From Sphingobium baderi (lineage in GTDB: Bacteria > Pseudomonadota > Alphaproteobacteria > Sphingomonadales > Sphingomonadaceae): a stretch of 64,000 nucleotides of DNA. The notes beneath the pieces were generated by a model. The model made no database searches. It saw only the letters and a list, made by a program, of their open reading frames with translations, and had not been told where the DNA came from. Shown one piece after another: positions 19,653 through 27,540 of this stretch (its first letter is position 1; every line of letters starts with the position of its first letter). The position numbers were made by a program, and so were the translations under genes. The stretch lies in contig NZ_CP013264.1 in assembly GCF_001456115.1 (NCBI RefSeq), positions 496,001-560,000 of the forward strand, read 5' to 3'.

Positions 19653-22600
19653 ATGAGTTTTCGCAACATCTCCGCCTGGGCTATCCGCAACCCTACATCG
19701 CCGATCGTGCTGTTCGTGGCGCTATTGCTGGCGGGTCTCGTCAGTTTCAGCCGCATGGACGTGAACCAGCAGCCTGACATCAGCTTCCCGATGGCCAGCG
19801 TCACGGTGCTTCAGCCCGGCGCCGCACCGACCGAACTGGAAACGCAGGTCACGCAACGCGTGGAGGCGGCCGTCCGCGCCATCAGCGGGGTCGATGAAAT
19901 CACCTCCGTAGTGTCGGAAGGTCAATCGCTCACCAATGTGCAGTTCGAGATCGGCACGCCGGTCGACCGCGCCGTCAACGACGTGAAGAACGCCGTGGAT
20001 CAAATCCGCAGCGACCTGCCGGAAGGCATATTGGAACCGCAGGTCAGACGCGTCGACATCGATGGCGGCCCGATCGCCTATTTCGGCGCGGAAGCCACCG
20101 ACATGACGCTGGAAGAATTGTCCTGGTATGTCGACAATACCGTGGCAAAGCGATTGCTGGCTGTACCAGGCATGGCGGCGGTCACGCGCGGCGGGGGCGT
20201 CAGCCGGGAAATCCGGGTCATACTCGACCCCGCCAAGCTACAATCGCACGGCGTGACCGCGGCTCAGGTGAACCAGCAATTACAGCAGGTAAACCTGAAC
20301 GCCGCGGGCGGCCGCACCGAAATCGCTGGAGCAGAGCAGGCCATCCGCGTGCTTGGCAACGCAAAGGATGCCTACGCGCTGGGGCAAACGCAAATCGGCA
20401 TTTCGGGCGGACGGACGGTAAAGCTGGCCGATCTGGCCGCAGTGCGCGACATGTATGCCGAACAACGCTCGCTCGCTTTGATGAACGGACGGCAGGTGAC
20501 GAGCTTCCGTCTGGAAAAGGCCAAGGGATCGTCCGACGTCACCGTCTATGACGAAGCGATCAAGATTCTCGACACGCTGCAAAAGGAAAATCCCAAGGTC
20601 CATTTCAAGCAGCTCTACACTAGCGTCGATTACACCAAGGACCAGTATCATTCCGCCATGCAGGCGATGATCGAAGGCGCCGTGCTGGCGGTCGTCATCG
20701 TGTTCCTGTTCCTGCGCGACTGGCGCGCGACGATGATATCCGCGCTGGCCATCCCCCTGTCGGCGATCCCGGCCTTCTGGTTCATGGACATGATGGGCTT
20801 CACGCTGAACAGCATTTCGCTGCTGGCGCTGAGCCTCGTTGCAGGCGTGCTGGTCGACGATGCCATCGTGGAGATCGAGAATATCGTCCGCCACATGCGC
20901 ATGGGCAAGACGGCCTATCAGGCAGCGATAGACGCGGCGGACGAGATCGGCCTTGCGGTGCTGGCGACGACGATGGCGATTGTGGCGGTATTCCTCCCGG
21001 TCGGTCTGATGCCGGGCCTGTCCGGCCAGTTCTTCAAGCAATTCGGCCTGACCGTCGTGGTCGCGGTGCTGCTCAGCCTTGCCGTGGCGCGTCTGGTCAC
21101 GCCCATGATCGCCGCCTATTTCCTGAAGGCCCATGGCGAGGAAAGCCATGGCGAGGGCTGGCTGATGGATCGCTATATGGCCGTGCTGCGCTGGTCGCTG
21201 GATCAACGGCGCGCCATAGCCCATCGCGCCAAGGGCGGCATGGCGCGTCATACCGCATGGCTGCGCGATCATCGCCTCTGGACCGTCGCCATCGGTTTGC
21301 TGGCGCTGCTATCGACGATTGTCGCTTTCGGAACGCTGCCCATGGCCTTCCAACCCACGATGGACACCGACTTCAGCCAGGTGCAGATCGAAACGGTGCC
21401 CGGCAGCACCTTGCAGCAGACCACCGCGGTCGCGCGCCGCGTCGCGGACATGCTGGCGGCAGACAAGGATGTCGTCGAAGCGGCCTTTGCCAATATCGAA
21501 ACGACCGAGGCGGAAATCTTCCTCACCCTGCGGAAGGACCGGCCAATATCGTCGGTCGAATGGGAACGAAAGGTCGCGCCCAAATTCCAGCAGATCGCTG
21601 ACGCGCGCGTCAATTTCCAGTCACAGTCGGGGGGCGGTTTCGGTCGCGACATCGTCATCATGATGGGCAGCGACGATCCCGCATTGCTTGAGAATACCGC
21701 CAACAAGCTGGTTTCGGAAATGGCGGGCATCCGCGAAATCCGCGCACCGCGCGTCCATGGCGACATGCAGCGGCCCGAAATCGTCATCAAGCCACGCTTC
21801 GACCTTGCCGCCAGCATGGGCGTGACGACCGCGGCGCTCAGTAACACCATCCGCGTCGCCACCATTGGCGAAATCGACCAGAACACCGCGAAATTCTCGC
21901 TGTCGGACCGTCAAATCCCGATCCGCGTCGCCGTGCAGGAGGGCAGCCGCCGGGACATGGCCACGATCGCTAACATGCCTGTGCCCACGGTGAGCGGCGG
22001 TTCGGTCCCCCTTAAGGTCGTCGCCGACATCGAATTCGGCTCCGGCCCGACGCAGATCCGGCGCTATAACCAGATCCGCCGCGTCGTGGTCGGCGCGGAC
22101 CTGGCGCCGGGCATCGTGACCAGCCAGGCCACGGCGAAGATCAATGCCCTGCCCACCATGAAGGCGGTGCTGGAGGGCAAGATTCAGGGCGTGCAGAAAA
22201 TCAACGCAGGCGACAGCAAGTTCGAAGCGGAAATGCTCGTGAATTTCGTCATCGCGGTGGTGTCCGGCATCCTTCTGGTGCTGGCGGTGCTAGTCCTGCT
22301 CTACAAGCGGATCATGCCGCCCTTCGTCAATCTGGGATCGCTGCTGCTGGCGCCTCTGGGCGGCGCGCTGGCGCTGCATCTGACAGGCAATCCACTATCC
22401 ATGCCGGTGTTCATCGGCCTGTTGATGCTGTTGGGGATCGTCGCCAAGAACTCCATCCTCGTCATCGACTTCGCGTTGGAGGAAATGGAAAAGGGCGTGC
22501 CGAAGTTCGAAGCCATCGTGGACGCGGGCCACAAGCGCGCGCAGCCCATCGTGATGACAACTGTCGCGATGGTGGCCGGCATGGTGCCCACGGCCCTGTC

Positions 22601-22817
22601 CCTGGGCGGCGACGGCGCATGGCGTGCGCCCATGGGCGTTACTGTGATCGGCGGCCTGCTGCTCTCGACACTGCTCACGCTGGTGATCGTGCCCGCAACG
22701 TTCAGCCTGGCGCTGGGCGCGGAACAATGGATCGGCCCGCGCCTGAGCCGACGGCTGCTGACCTATAAAACGGGCGACGACAAGGCCCATGCCGGCCAGA
22801 CCCAGCCAGCCGAGTGA
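19653..22817 (+). CDS. RND (HAE-1) efflux transporter permease
   Basis: This 1054-residue inner-membrane pump is an AcrB-type proton-driven exporter. The N-terminal helix is followed by the porter region with [19 protein letters not shown], and the proton-relay acidic pair is in TM4 ([17 protein letters not shown]). The second half repeats the layout, with [17 protein letters not shown] and [18 protein letters not shown]. The length is normal for the family. A possible oddity is the long basic loop after TM6 (around residues 510-540, rich in His and Arg). The substrate cannot be deduced. It is probably co-transcribed with the adaptor upstream. Confidence 0.94.
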   Translation: MSFRNISAWAIRNPTSPIVLFVALLLAGLVSFSRMDVNQQPDISFPMASVTVLQPGAAPTELETQVTQRVEAAVRAISGVDEITSVVSEGQSLTNVQFEIGTPVDRAVNDVKNAVDQIRSDLPEGILEPQVRRVDIDGGPIAYFGAEATDMTLEELSWYVDNTVAKRLLAVPGMAAVTRGGGVSREIRVILDPAKLQSHGVTAAQVNQQLQQVNLNAAGGRTEIAGAEQAIRVLGNAKDAYALGQTQIGISGGRTVKLADLAAVRDMYAEQRSLALMNGRQVTSFRLEKAKGSSDVTVYDEAIKILDTLQKENPKVHFKQLYTSVDYTKDQYHSAMQAMIEGAVLAVVIVFLFLRDWRATMISALAIPLSAIPAFWFMDMMGFTLNSISLLALSLVAGVLVDDAIVEIENIVRHMRMGKTAYQAAIDAADEIGLAVLATTMAIVAVFLPVGLMPGLSGQFFKQFGLTVVVAVLLSLAVARLVTPMIAAYFLKAHGEESHGEGWLMDRYMAVLRWSLDQRRAIAHRAKGGMARHTAWLRDHRLWTVAIGLLALLSTIVAFGTLPMAFQPTMDTDFSQVQIETVPGSTLQQTTAVARRVADMLAADKDVVEAAFANIETTEAEIFLTLRKDRPISSVEWERKVAPKFQQIADARVNFQSQSGGGFGRDIVIMMGSDDPALLENTANKLVSEMAGIREIRAPRVHGDMQRPEIVIKPRFDLAASMGVTTAALSNTIRVATIGEIDQNTAKFSLSDRQIPIRVAVQEGSRRDMATIANMPVPTVSGGSVPLKVVADIEFGSGPTQIRRYNQIRRVVVGADLAPGIVTSQATAKINALPTMKAVLEGKIQGVQKINAGDSKFEAEMLVNFVIAVVSGILLVLAVLVLLYKRIMPPFVNLGSLLLAPLGGALALHLTGNPLSMPVFIGLLMLLGIVAKNSILVIDFALEEMEKGVPKFEAIVDAGHKRAQPIVMTTVAMVAGMVPTALSLGGDGAWRAPMGVTVIGGLLLSTLLTLVIVPATFSLALGAEQWIGPRLSRRLLTYKTGDDKAHAGQTQPAE

Positions 22818-22849
22818 ACGGATACAAAAAGAAGGGCTTGCCTGAACGA

Positions 22850-22867
22850 AACGGTGGCGTAACCGTT
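22850..22867 (+). other. Short inverted repeat before the DUF445 gene
   Basis: AACGGT (22850-22855) and ACCGTT (22862-22867) form a perfect 6-bp inverted repeat with a 6-nt centre, a few bases upstream of the GGAGAG ribosome binding site of the next gene. It may be a small hairpin or an operator; no regulator is evident. Confidence 0.35.
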
Positions 22868-22875
22868 GGAGAGCC

Positions 22876-24141
22876 ATGAAGCTGCTCCGCGTGACCCGGC
22901 CCCTGAGCGATATGCCAGCCCATCCGGCCCGCAACATGCGGCTGGTCGCAACGGGCATGTTGCTGCTCATGGCGGCGCTTTTCCTCGCCGCCCGCGCCAG
23001 CGTCCACCTGCATCCCGCCATCGGCTTCGTCCAGGCGTTCGCCGAAGCGGCCATGGTCGGCGGTCTGGCCGACTGGTTCGCGGTGACGGCTCTGTTCCGC
23101 CATCCGATGGGGCTGCCGATCCCCCACACCGCGATCATCCCCCGCAACAAGGACCGGATCGGAGACACGCTGGCCCTCTTTCTGCGCGACAATTTCCTGA
23201 CCCCCGCCGTCGTGGCGCGGCGGATGCGGGGGCTGGATGTGGCGGCGGCGACCGGACGATTCCTTGCCAGCCCCTCCGGTGGGGACGGACGCTTGCGCGA
23301 AGGCGCGTCGCGGCTGGCGGCCGAGATATTGGAGACGCTGGACCAGGAACGGCTGGGCGGCATGGTCAAGGGCGCGATCGGCCAGCGGCTGCGCGCAGTC
23401 AACCTTGCCCCTCTGATCGGACAGGCACTGGAAGCGGCGATGCGCGACGGGCGGCACGCGCCCGTAATGGACGGCATCATCCGATGGGCCGACCGGACGC
23501 TGGAAGGGAATGAGCATCTCATCCGCCAGATGGTGCATGAACGCGCAGGCAAGATCATGCGCTGGACCGGACTGGATGAAAACCTTGCCAGCGCTATATT
23601 GAACGGGCTGCGAAAGCTGCTGGCCGACATGGCGGACGATCCGGGCCACGGTCTGCGCCTGAAGGCGGAGGAAGGCATGGCAAAGCTGGCCGCCGACCTG
23701 CAGTTCGATATCGGGATGCAGGCGAAGGTCGCTCGCGTCCGTGACGAGATTCTCGACAATCCCGCCATGCAGCGCTGGATCGACGGCATGTGGGAACAGG
23801 CGCGCGCCGGGATGCTGCGGGCGGTGCGCGATCCGGGCAAGGCCATGGCAGGGCGGTTGGGCGAGGCGCTCAAGCAACTTGGCGAGACGCTTCAGAGCGA
23901 AGAGCGGCTGCGGCGACCGATCAACCGCTTTGTACGACGGGCAGCGGTCGGCGCCACGGCCAGCTATGGCGATTCGATCGTCAAGCTGGTGAGCGAAACG
24001 GTACGGGGCTGGGACGCGGGCACGGTTACCAGCCGTCTGGAAAATGCCGTGGGTCGCGACCTGCAATATATCCGCATCAACGGCACGTTGGTGGGCGGGC
24101 TGGTGGGGCTGGCGATCCACGCCATCGACAGTCTGTTCTAG
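22876..24141 (+). CDS. DUF445 family membrane protein
   Basis: This 421-residue protein has an N-terminal hydrophobic segment (about 20-45), then the DUF445 signature GGLADWFAVTALFRHPMGLP (about 62-81) with IPHTAIIPRNKDRIGDTL just after. The long helical, charged middle contains repeated AxRL- and LxxAL-type segments, and the C-terminus ends in another hydrophobic helix (VGGLVGLAIHAI). Members such as E. coli YjiN are predicted inner-membrane proteins of unknown role. It follows the RND permease by 58 bp on the same strand and may belong to that transcript. Confidence 0.9.
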   Translation: MKLLRVTRPLSDMPAHPARNMRLVATGMLLLMAALFLAARASVHLHPAIGFVQAFAEAAMVGGLADWFAVTALFRHPMGLPIPHTAIIPRNKDRIGDTLALFLRDNFLTPAVVARRMRGLDVAAATGRFLASPSGGDGRLREGASRLAAEILETLDQERLGGMVKGAIGQRLRAVNLAPLIGQALEAAMRDGRHAPVMDGIIRWADRTLEGNEHLIRQMVHERAGKIMRWTGLDENLASAILNGLRKLLADMADDPGHGLRLKAEEGMAKLAADLQFDIGMQAKVARVRDEILDNPAMQRWIDGMWEQARAGMLRAVRDPGKAMAGRLGEALKQLGETLQSEERLRRPINRFVRRAAVGATASYGDSIVKLVSETVRGWDAGTVTSRLENAVGRDLQYIRINGTLVGGLVGLAIHAIDSLF

Positions 24142-24215
24142 CAGAGCCTTGGTTGTGTGAAGTCCAGAGGGAGTCATAGAAGGGAACGCGGTTTCAGTCG
24201 CTCGACCGAAAATTA

Positions 24216-24271
24216 ATGTTGCAACATATCATTATGATATGGTGTAATGTTACACAGCCTCAAAAAGAGGC
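24216..24271 (+). promoter_or_regulatory. Chain of palindromes overlapping the candidate tonB promoter
   Basis: Four dyads follow one another. ATGTTGCAACAT (24216-24227) is a perfect palindrome. CATATCAT-T-ATGATATG (24225-24241) is perfect around one base. GTGTAA-TG-TTACAC (24242-24255) is perfect around two bases. GCCTC-AAAAA-GAGGC (24257-24271) is a small hairpin. TTGCAA (24219-24224) and TGTAAT (24243-24248), 18 bp apart, resemble -35 and -10 elements inside the first and third palindromes. An operator for one or more regulators, possibly iron-related, is inferred. Confidence 0.55.
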
Positions 24272-24294
24272 ATGTCGAGGAAGAGGATGCAGTC

Positions 24295-24987
24295 ATGGGT
24301 TCGATTACAATGGGACCGGCGAGCGGCGCAACCATGTCCGGCTATCGCGGCAGCAGGCGATCACCCATCGGCATTGGCGGCGCCATCGCGGTCCATGCGA
24401 TCGTCGTGGGCGCGATCCTGCTGATGCCCAGGGAGATGATAACAACATTCATTCCCACCACCTTGCAGGGAACCAACATTCCCCTGGATGCGCCGCCACC
24501 CGAAATCGCGCCGCCGGAGCAGACGGACATCAAGCCTAGTCAGCCCACCATGGAACGGCCCACCGCGCCGGAGACGATTGTCCCGCTGGGCGGTTTCAAC
24601 GACGCCCTGACCGGAACGGATGGCCCGTCGCAAGGGGACGGCGGCAGCATGGTGAGCGGTGGCATGAATCCGCCCGCCGACCCGCCCGCCCTGCCCGTTT
24701 TCGTCGATGCGGCCATCGATCCGAAGGCGCTTGCCGCCTTCCAGCCCGATTATCCGGGCACGATGATCCGGCAGGGGATCGAAGGATCGGTGAAGGTCAG
24801 GGTGACGATCGGCGCGAACGGCCGGGTGACCGCTATCGAGCGGCTTTCCGCCTCGGACGACGCCTTCTGGCTGGCGACGCAGCGCCATGCCCTGCGGAAA
24901 TGGCGGTTCGCCCCGGCGACTCGCGATGGCGTCCCAGTCGCCAGCAGCAAGGTGCTGACCGTGCATTTCCGCTTGCAGAACAACTGA
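24295..24987 (+). CDS. tonB: TonB energy transducer
   Basis: This 230-residue protein is TonB-like. It has a single N-terminal membrane anchor (about 24-44), a proline-rich periplasmic stretch (PPPEIAPPEQTDIKPSQP) and a C-terminal TonB domain (about 140-230) with YPGTMIRQGIEGSVKVRV and ALRKWRFAPATRDGVPV. TonB passes proton-motive energy from ExbB/ExbD to outer-membrane receptors; no ExbBD or receptor is in the window. An upstream in-frame ATG at 24247 lies inside a palindrome of the promoter region, so the ATG at 24295, with AGGAAGAGGA in front, is preferred. The last 70 or so residues are well conserved. Confidence 0.88.
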   Translation: MGSITMGPASGATMSGYRGSRRSPIGIGGAIAVHAIVVGAILLMPREMITTFIPTTLQGTNIPLDAPPPEIAPPEQTDIKPSQPTMERPTAPETIVPLGGFNDALTGTDGPSQGDGGSMVSGGMNPPADPPALPVFVDAAIDPKALAAFQPDYPGTMIRQGIEGSVKVRVTIGANGRVTAIERLSASDDAFWLATQRHALRKWRFAPATRDGVPVASSKVLTVHFRLQNN

Positions 24988-25002
24988 ACGGGACGCGATG
25001 CC

Positions 25003-25045
25003 GCCCGGATGCAAAAACCGGTTTCACTGCCTTTTGCATCCGGGC
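25003..25045. terminator. Perfect 14-bp hairpin after tonB
   Basis: GCCCGGATGCAAAA (25003-25016) and TTTTGCATCCGGGC (25032-25045) pair perfectly around a 15-nt loop, 15 bp after the tonB stop. There is no T run on either side. It could be an unusual terminator, an mRNA-stabilising structure or a short repeat. Confidence 0.5.
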
Positions 25046-25059
25046 CGCTCCTGTCCTAT

Positions 25060-25524
25060 ATGAGCGCGATGGCGATTTTCCCCCGTCCGGCTTCTCCAAG
25101 GAGCGCGCTCCACGACCTGTGGAGCTATTTCCGCGCGCAACGTCCGCATAAATGGCCGATATTGGGCCTGTCCGTCGCGATCACCTGGCTGATCATATGG
25201 GTGTTCGTGCTGGACGCGAACACCAACACCATGCCGACGCGCAACCAGATCATCTATGTGCAGAGTTGGGATACCAACCGGTCGGATGCCGCGATCATCC
25301 TGCAACAGAAGATGGAACTGGCCAAAAGGGAAGCGGCGCTGGAGACGAAACAAAAGGAAATGCAGCATGTCGCCGACATGTTCGGCATCGACTGGCGCGA
25401 GGATGAAGCGCGCAACCGTTCCCGCCGCCAGGAAGCGTTGAAACAGATCAACGCCCAGCTCGATTCGCGGCTTGCCAAGGCCGAAGCGGGGCAACAGCCC
25501 GCAACGGGAGCGGCCCAGCCCTGA
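25060..25524 (+). CDS. Small single-pass membrane protein of unknown function
   Basis: This is a 154-residue protein of no family I recognise. It has a basic, proline-containing N-terminus, one membrane helix (about 34-54, ILGLSVAITWLIIWVFVLD) and a long charged C-terminal part that is probably coiled coil (about 80-145, KMELAKREAALETKQKEM). Starts at 25060 and 25069 are equally possible; neither has a strong ribosome binding site. An earlier in-frame start at 25009 would lie in the hairpin after tonB and is unlikely. It ends 5 bp before ribD, so it may share that transcript. Confidence 0.7.
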   Translation: MSAMAIFPRPASPRSALHDLWSYFRAQRPHKWPILGLSVAITWLIIWVFVLDANTNTMPTRNQIIYVQSWDTNRSDAAIILQQKMELAKREAALETKQKEMQHVADMFGIDWREDEARNRSRRQEALKQINAQLDSRLAKAEAGQQPATGAAQP

Positions 25525-25529
25525 GCGCC

Positions 25530-26534
25530 ATGATGCCGCCTGCCGATGGCAAAGCCGATCCCGCCGCCGACCGGCGCTTCATGGCGGCGGCGATCGCCCT
25601 GTCCGGGCGGGGCCGCGGCCTTTCCACCCCCAATCCCAATGTCGGCTGCCTGATCGTCAGGGACGAACGCATCGTCGGGCGTGGCTGGACGCAGAAAGGC
25701 GGACGTCCCCATGCCGAGGCGCAGGCGCTGGAACAGGCCATGGACCGGGCGCATGACGCGACGGCCTATGTGACGCTGGAGCCCTGTTTTCACCTGTCCC
25801 CACGCGGCCCGCGCTGCGCCGACCTGCTGGCGCGCGCAGGAATCCGGCGCATCGTCATCGCCCTGCGCGATCCCGATCCGCGCACGGACGGCCAGGGTGC
25901 GGCATGGCTGCGCGATCATGGCGTCATCGTCGAAATGGGACTGATGGAGGCCGAGGCGCGCGCCGCCATGGCTGGTTTCGTGCTGCGACAGACGTTGGGG
26001 CGGCCCGCCGTCACGCTGAAGCTGGGCCTGTCGCTCGACGGCCGGATCGCGCTGCCCGACGGATCGAGCCGCTGGATCACCGGGCCGGACGCGCGCGCGC
26101 ACGCCCATCTGGAGCGGGCGCGGCATGACGCCATATTAGTCGGCGGCGGCACGCTGCGCGCCGATGCGCCGCGGCTCGATGTGCGGCTGCCGGGGATGGA
26201 AAGCCGCTCGCCCCGCCGCATCCTGCTCAGCCGGGGCGAAGCGCCTTCCGGCTGGGAGCGGATCAAGCGGCCGGAGGATATTGCCGCGCTGGACCGGGTC
26301 GATCATCTGCTGGTGGAGGGCGGCGCGCAGACGGCGGCCGCTTTCCTGCGGGCCGGGCTGGTCGACCGGCTGCTGCTTTATCGCGCGCCGATCCTGATCG
26401 GCGACGGGCTGCCGGCCCTGGGCGACATCGGCCTTGCCGACCTGGCTCAGGCGCATGGGCAATGGACGCTGACCGACGAAAGACGGCTGGGCGTCGACCA
26501 GTTGGAGGTTTACGCGGCAGCGCGCGGGGCATAG
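25530..26534 (+). CDS. ribD: Bifunctional riboflavin deaminase-reductase RibD
   Basis: RibD (334 residues) performs the second and third steps of riboflavin synthesis. The N-terminal deaminase domain (about 15-150) has the zinc-binding HAEAQ (His61, Glu63) and the cysteines Cys86 and Cys96 in LEPCFHLSPRGPRCAD. The C-terminal reductase domain (about 155-330) has LKLGLSLDGRIA and LLVEGGAQTAAAFL. The two zinc cysteines are nine residues apart, one more than in the E. coli protein. Downstream is a 316-bp gap containing a repeat before ribE. Confidence 0.93.
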   Translation: MMPPADGKADPAADRRFMAAAIALSGRGRGLSTPNPNVGCLIVRDERIVGRGWTQKGGRPHAEAQALEQAMDRAHDATAYVTLEPCFHLSPRGPRCADLLARAGIRRIVIALRDPDPRTDGQGAAWLRDHGVIVEMGLMEAEARAAMAGFVLRQTLGRPAVTLKLGLSLDGRIALPDGSSRWITGPDARAHAHLERARHDAILVGGGTLRADAPRLDVRLPGMESRSPRRILLSRGEAPSGWERIKRPEDIAALDRVDHLLVEGGAQTAAAFLRAGLVDRLLLYRAPILIGDGLPALGDIGLADLAQAHGQWTLTDERRLGVDQLEVYAAARGA

Positions 26535-26579
26535 TGGCTGGCCGGTTTGGGTGGAAGGTGGACTGTCTGCTATTCCCAT

Positions 26580-26706
26580 CTCCGTTCGCCCTGAGCGAAG
26601 TCGAAGGGCGTAAGGGAGGCCCCTTCGCTTTGCTCAGTGGAAGGCCCTTCGACGCCGCCTGCGGCGTCGCTCAGGACAGGCTTCGACAGGCCCAGCCCGA
26701 ACGGAG
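26580..26706. repeat. Mosaic intergenic palindrome (REP-like) between ribD and ribE
   Basis: The outer ends CTCCGTTCG (26580-26588) and CGAACGGAG (26698-26706) are perfect inverted repeats. Inside are further copies of a unit with CCCTTCGAC and TCGCTCAGG, in both orientations, plus a nested perfect dyad GACGCCGC/GCGGCGTC (26651-26668). The rest of the 316-bp gap (26535-26579 and 26707-26850) shows no gene. Elements of this type are scattered in sphingomonad genomes. Confidence 0.7.
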
Positions 26707-26850
26707 GTGGGGTGGCGGCCATTGGCCGAAAGCAGACCGTTCGGCTTTATGGGCGGCGCTCAGGGCAATGGAGGTGGTTTCGCTTTACCGCGCATTGTTC
26801 TAAGTCGCGTTTCACAGTTTCCGATTTTCGACGTTCAGGACCATCGACCC

Positions 26851-27465
26851 ATGTTCACCGGCATCATCACCGACATCGGCACCATAAGCTCCACCGAGCA
26901 GCGCGGCGACCTGCGGCTGGTCATCGGTTGCGGTTACGACATGGAAAGCGTCGCGATCGGCGCTTCCATCGCCTGTTCGGGCGCTTGCCTGACGGTGGTG
27001 GAAAAAGGCGCGGACTGGTTCGCCGTCGACATGTCCGCCGAAACGGTGGCGCGCACCGCGCCGGGCCTGTGGCGGCAGGGCGGCAAGCTCAATCTGGAAC
27101 GCGCGCTCAAGGTGGGCGACGAACTGGGCGGGCATATCGTGACGGGCCATGTGGACGGCGTGGGCATTTTGGTGTCGGCCACCCCGGAAGGGGATTCCAC
27201 CCGCCTCGTCATCCGCGCGCCCGCCGAACTTGCGCCATCGCTCGCGGCCAAGGGTTCGATCACGGTCGATGGCATTTCGCTGACCGTGAACAGCGTGGAG
27301 GATCAGCCGGACGGCTCGACCCATTTCGGCCTCAATATCATTCCCCACACGGCCGCCGCCACGACATTGGAAACCCTGCCGGAAGGCCGCGCCTTCAATC
27401 TGGAGATTGATGTGCTGGCCCGTTATCTGGACCGCATGCAGTCTCTTCGCGACCGCCCAATGTGA
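26851..27465 (+). CDS. ribE: Riboflavin synthase alpha subunit
   Basis: This 204-residue enzyme dismutates two 6,7-dimethyl-8-ribityllumazine molecules into riboflavin and an aminouracil. The two lumazine-binding repeats are clear: MFTGIITDIG at the N-terminus and GGHIVTGHVDGVG at the start of the second (about residue 92). Upstream of the ATG at 26851 the frame stays open for 48 codons that have no homology to the family, so the later start is right. It is known as ribC in some species. Its stop codon lies inside the first arm of the leader repeats before the next gene. Confidence 0.95.
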   Translation: MFTGIITDIGTISSTEQRGDLRLVIGCGYDMESVAIGASIACSGACLTVVEKGADWFAVDMSAETVARTAPGLWRQGGKLNLERALKVGDELGGHIVTGHVDGVGILVSATPEGDSTRLVIRAPAELAPSLAAKGSITVDGISLTVNSVEDQPDGSTHFGLNIIPHTAAATTLETLPEGRAFNLEIDVLARYLDRMQSLRDRPM

Positions 27466-27533
27466 TTTCCACTTGCAATTATCACATTGTAGTGTGAAAT
27501 ATGACTCCATCATGTCATTCCGAGCGAGGAGTC
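27458..27533 (+). promoter_or_regulatory. Structured leader before the HTH-RibB gene
   Basis: Arm A, CAATGTGAT (27458-27466), pairs perfectly with arm B, ATCACATTG (27481-27489). Arm B can instead pair with arm C (27482-27488 with 27491-27497, TCACATT with AGTGTGA, one mismatch). A further pair GACTCC (27503-27508)/GGAGTC (27528-27533) would hide the GAGGAG ribosome binding site (27526-27531). This is either a translational or attenuation switch, or a set of half-sites for a DNA-binding protein. No FMN riboswitch core is visible. Confidence 0.45.
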
Positions 27534-27540
27534 GCTTTCC

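Noticed and set aside
24247..24294. Earlier ATG of tonB at 24247
   Set aside because: It falls inside the third palindrome and next to the candidate -10, and the ATG at 24295 has the better ribosome binding site.
24295..24310. Sequence resembling a tRNA T-arm (GGTTCGATTAC)
   Set aside because: No acceptor stem or anticodon arm pairs around it, and it codes for the TonB N-terminus.
27466..27540. FMN riboswitch before ribBX
   Set aside because: None of the conserved aptamer core segments are present and the leader is too short; only simple inverted repeats are seen.
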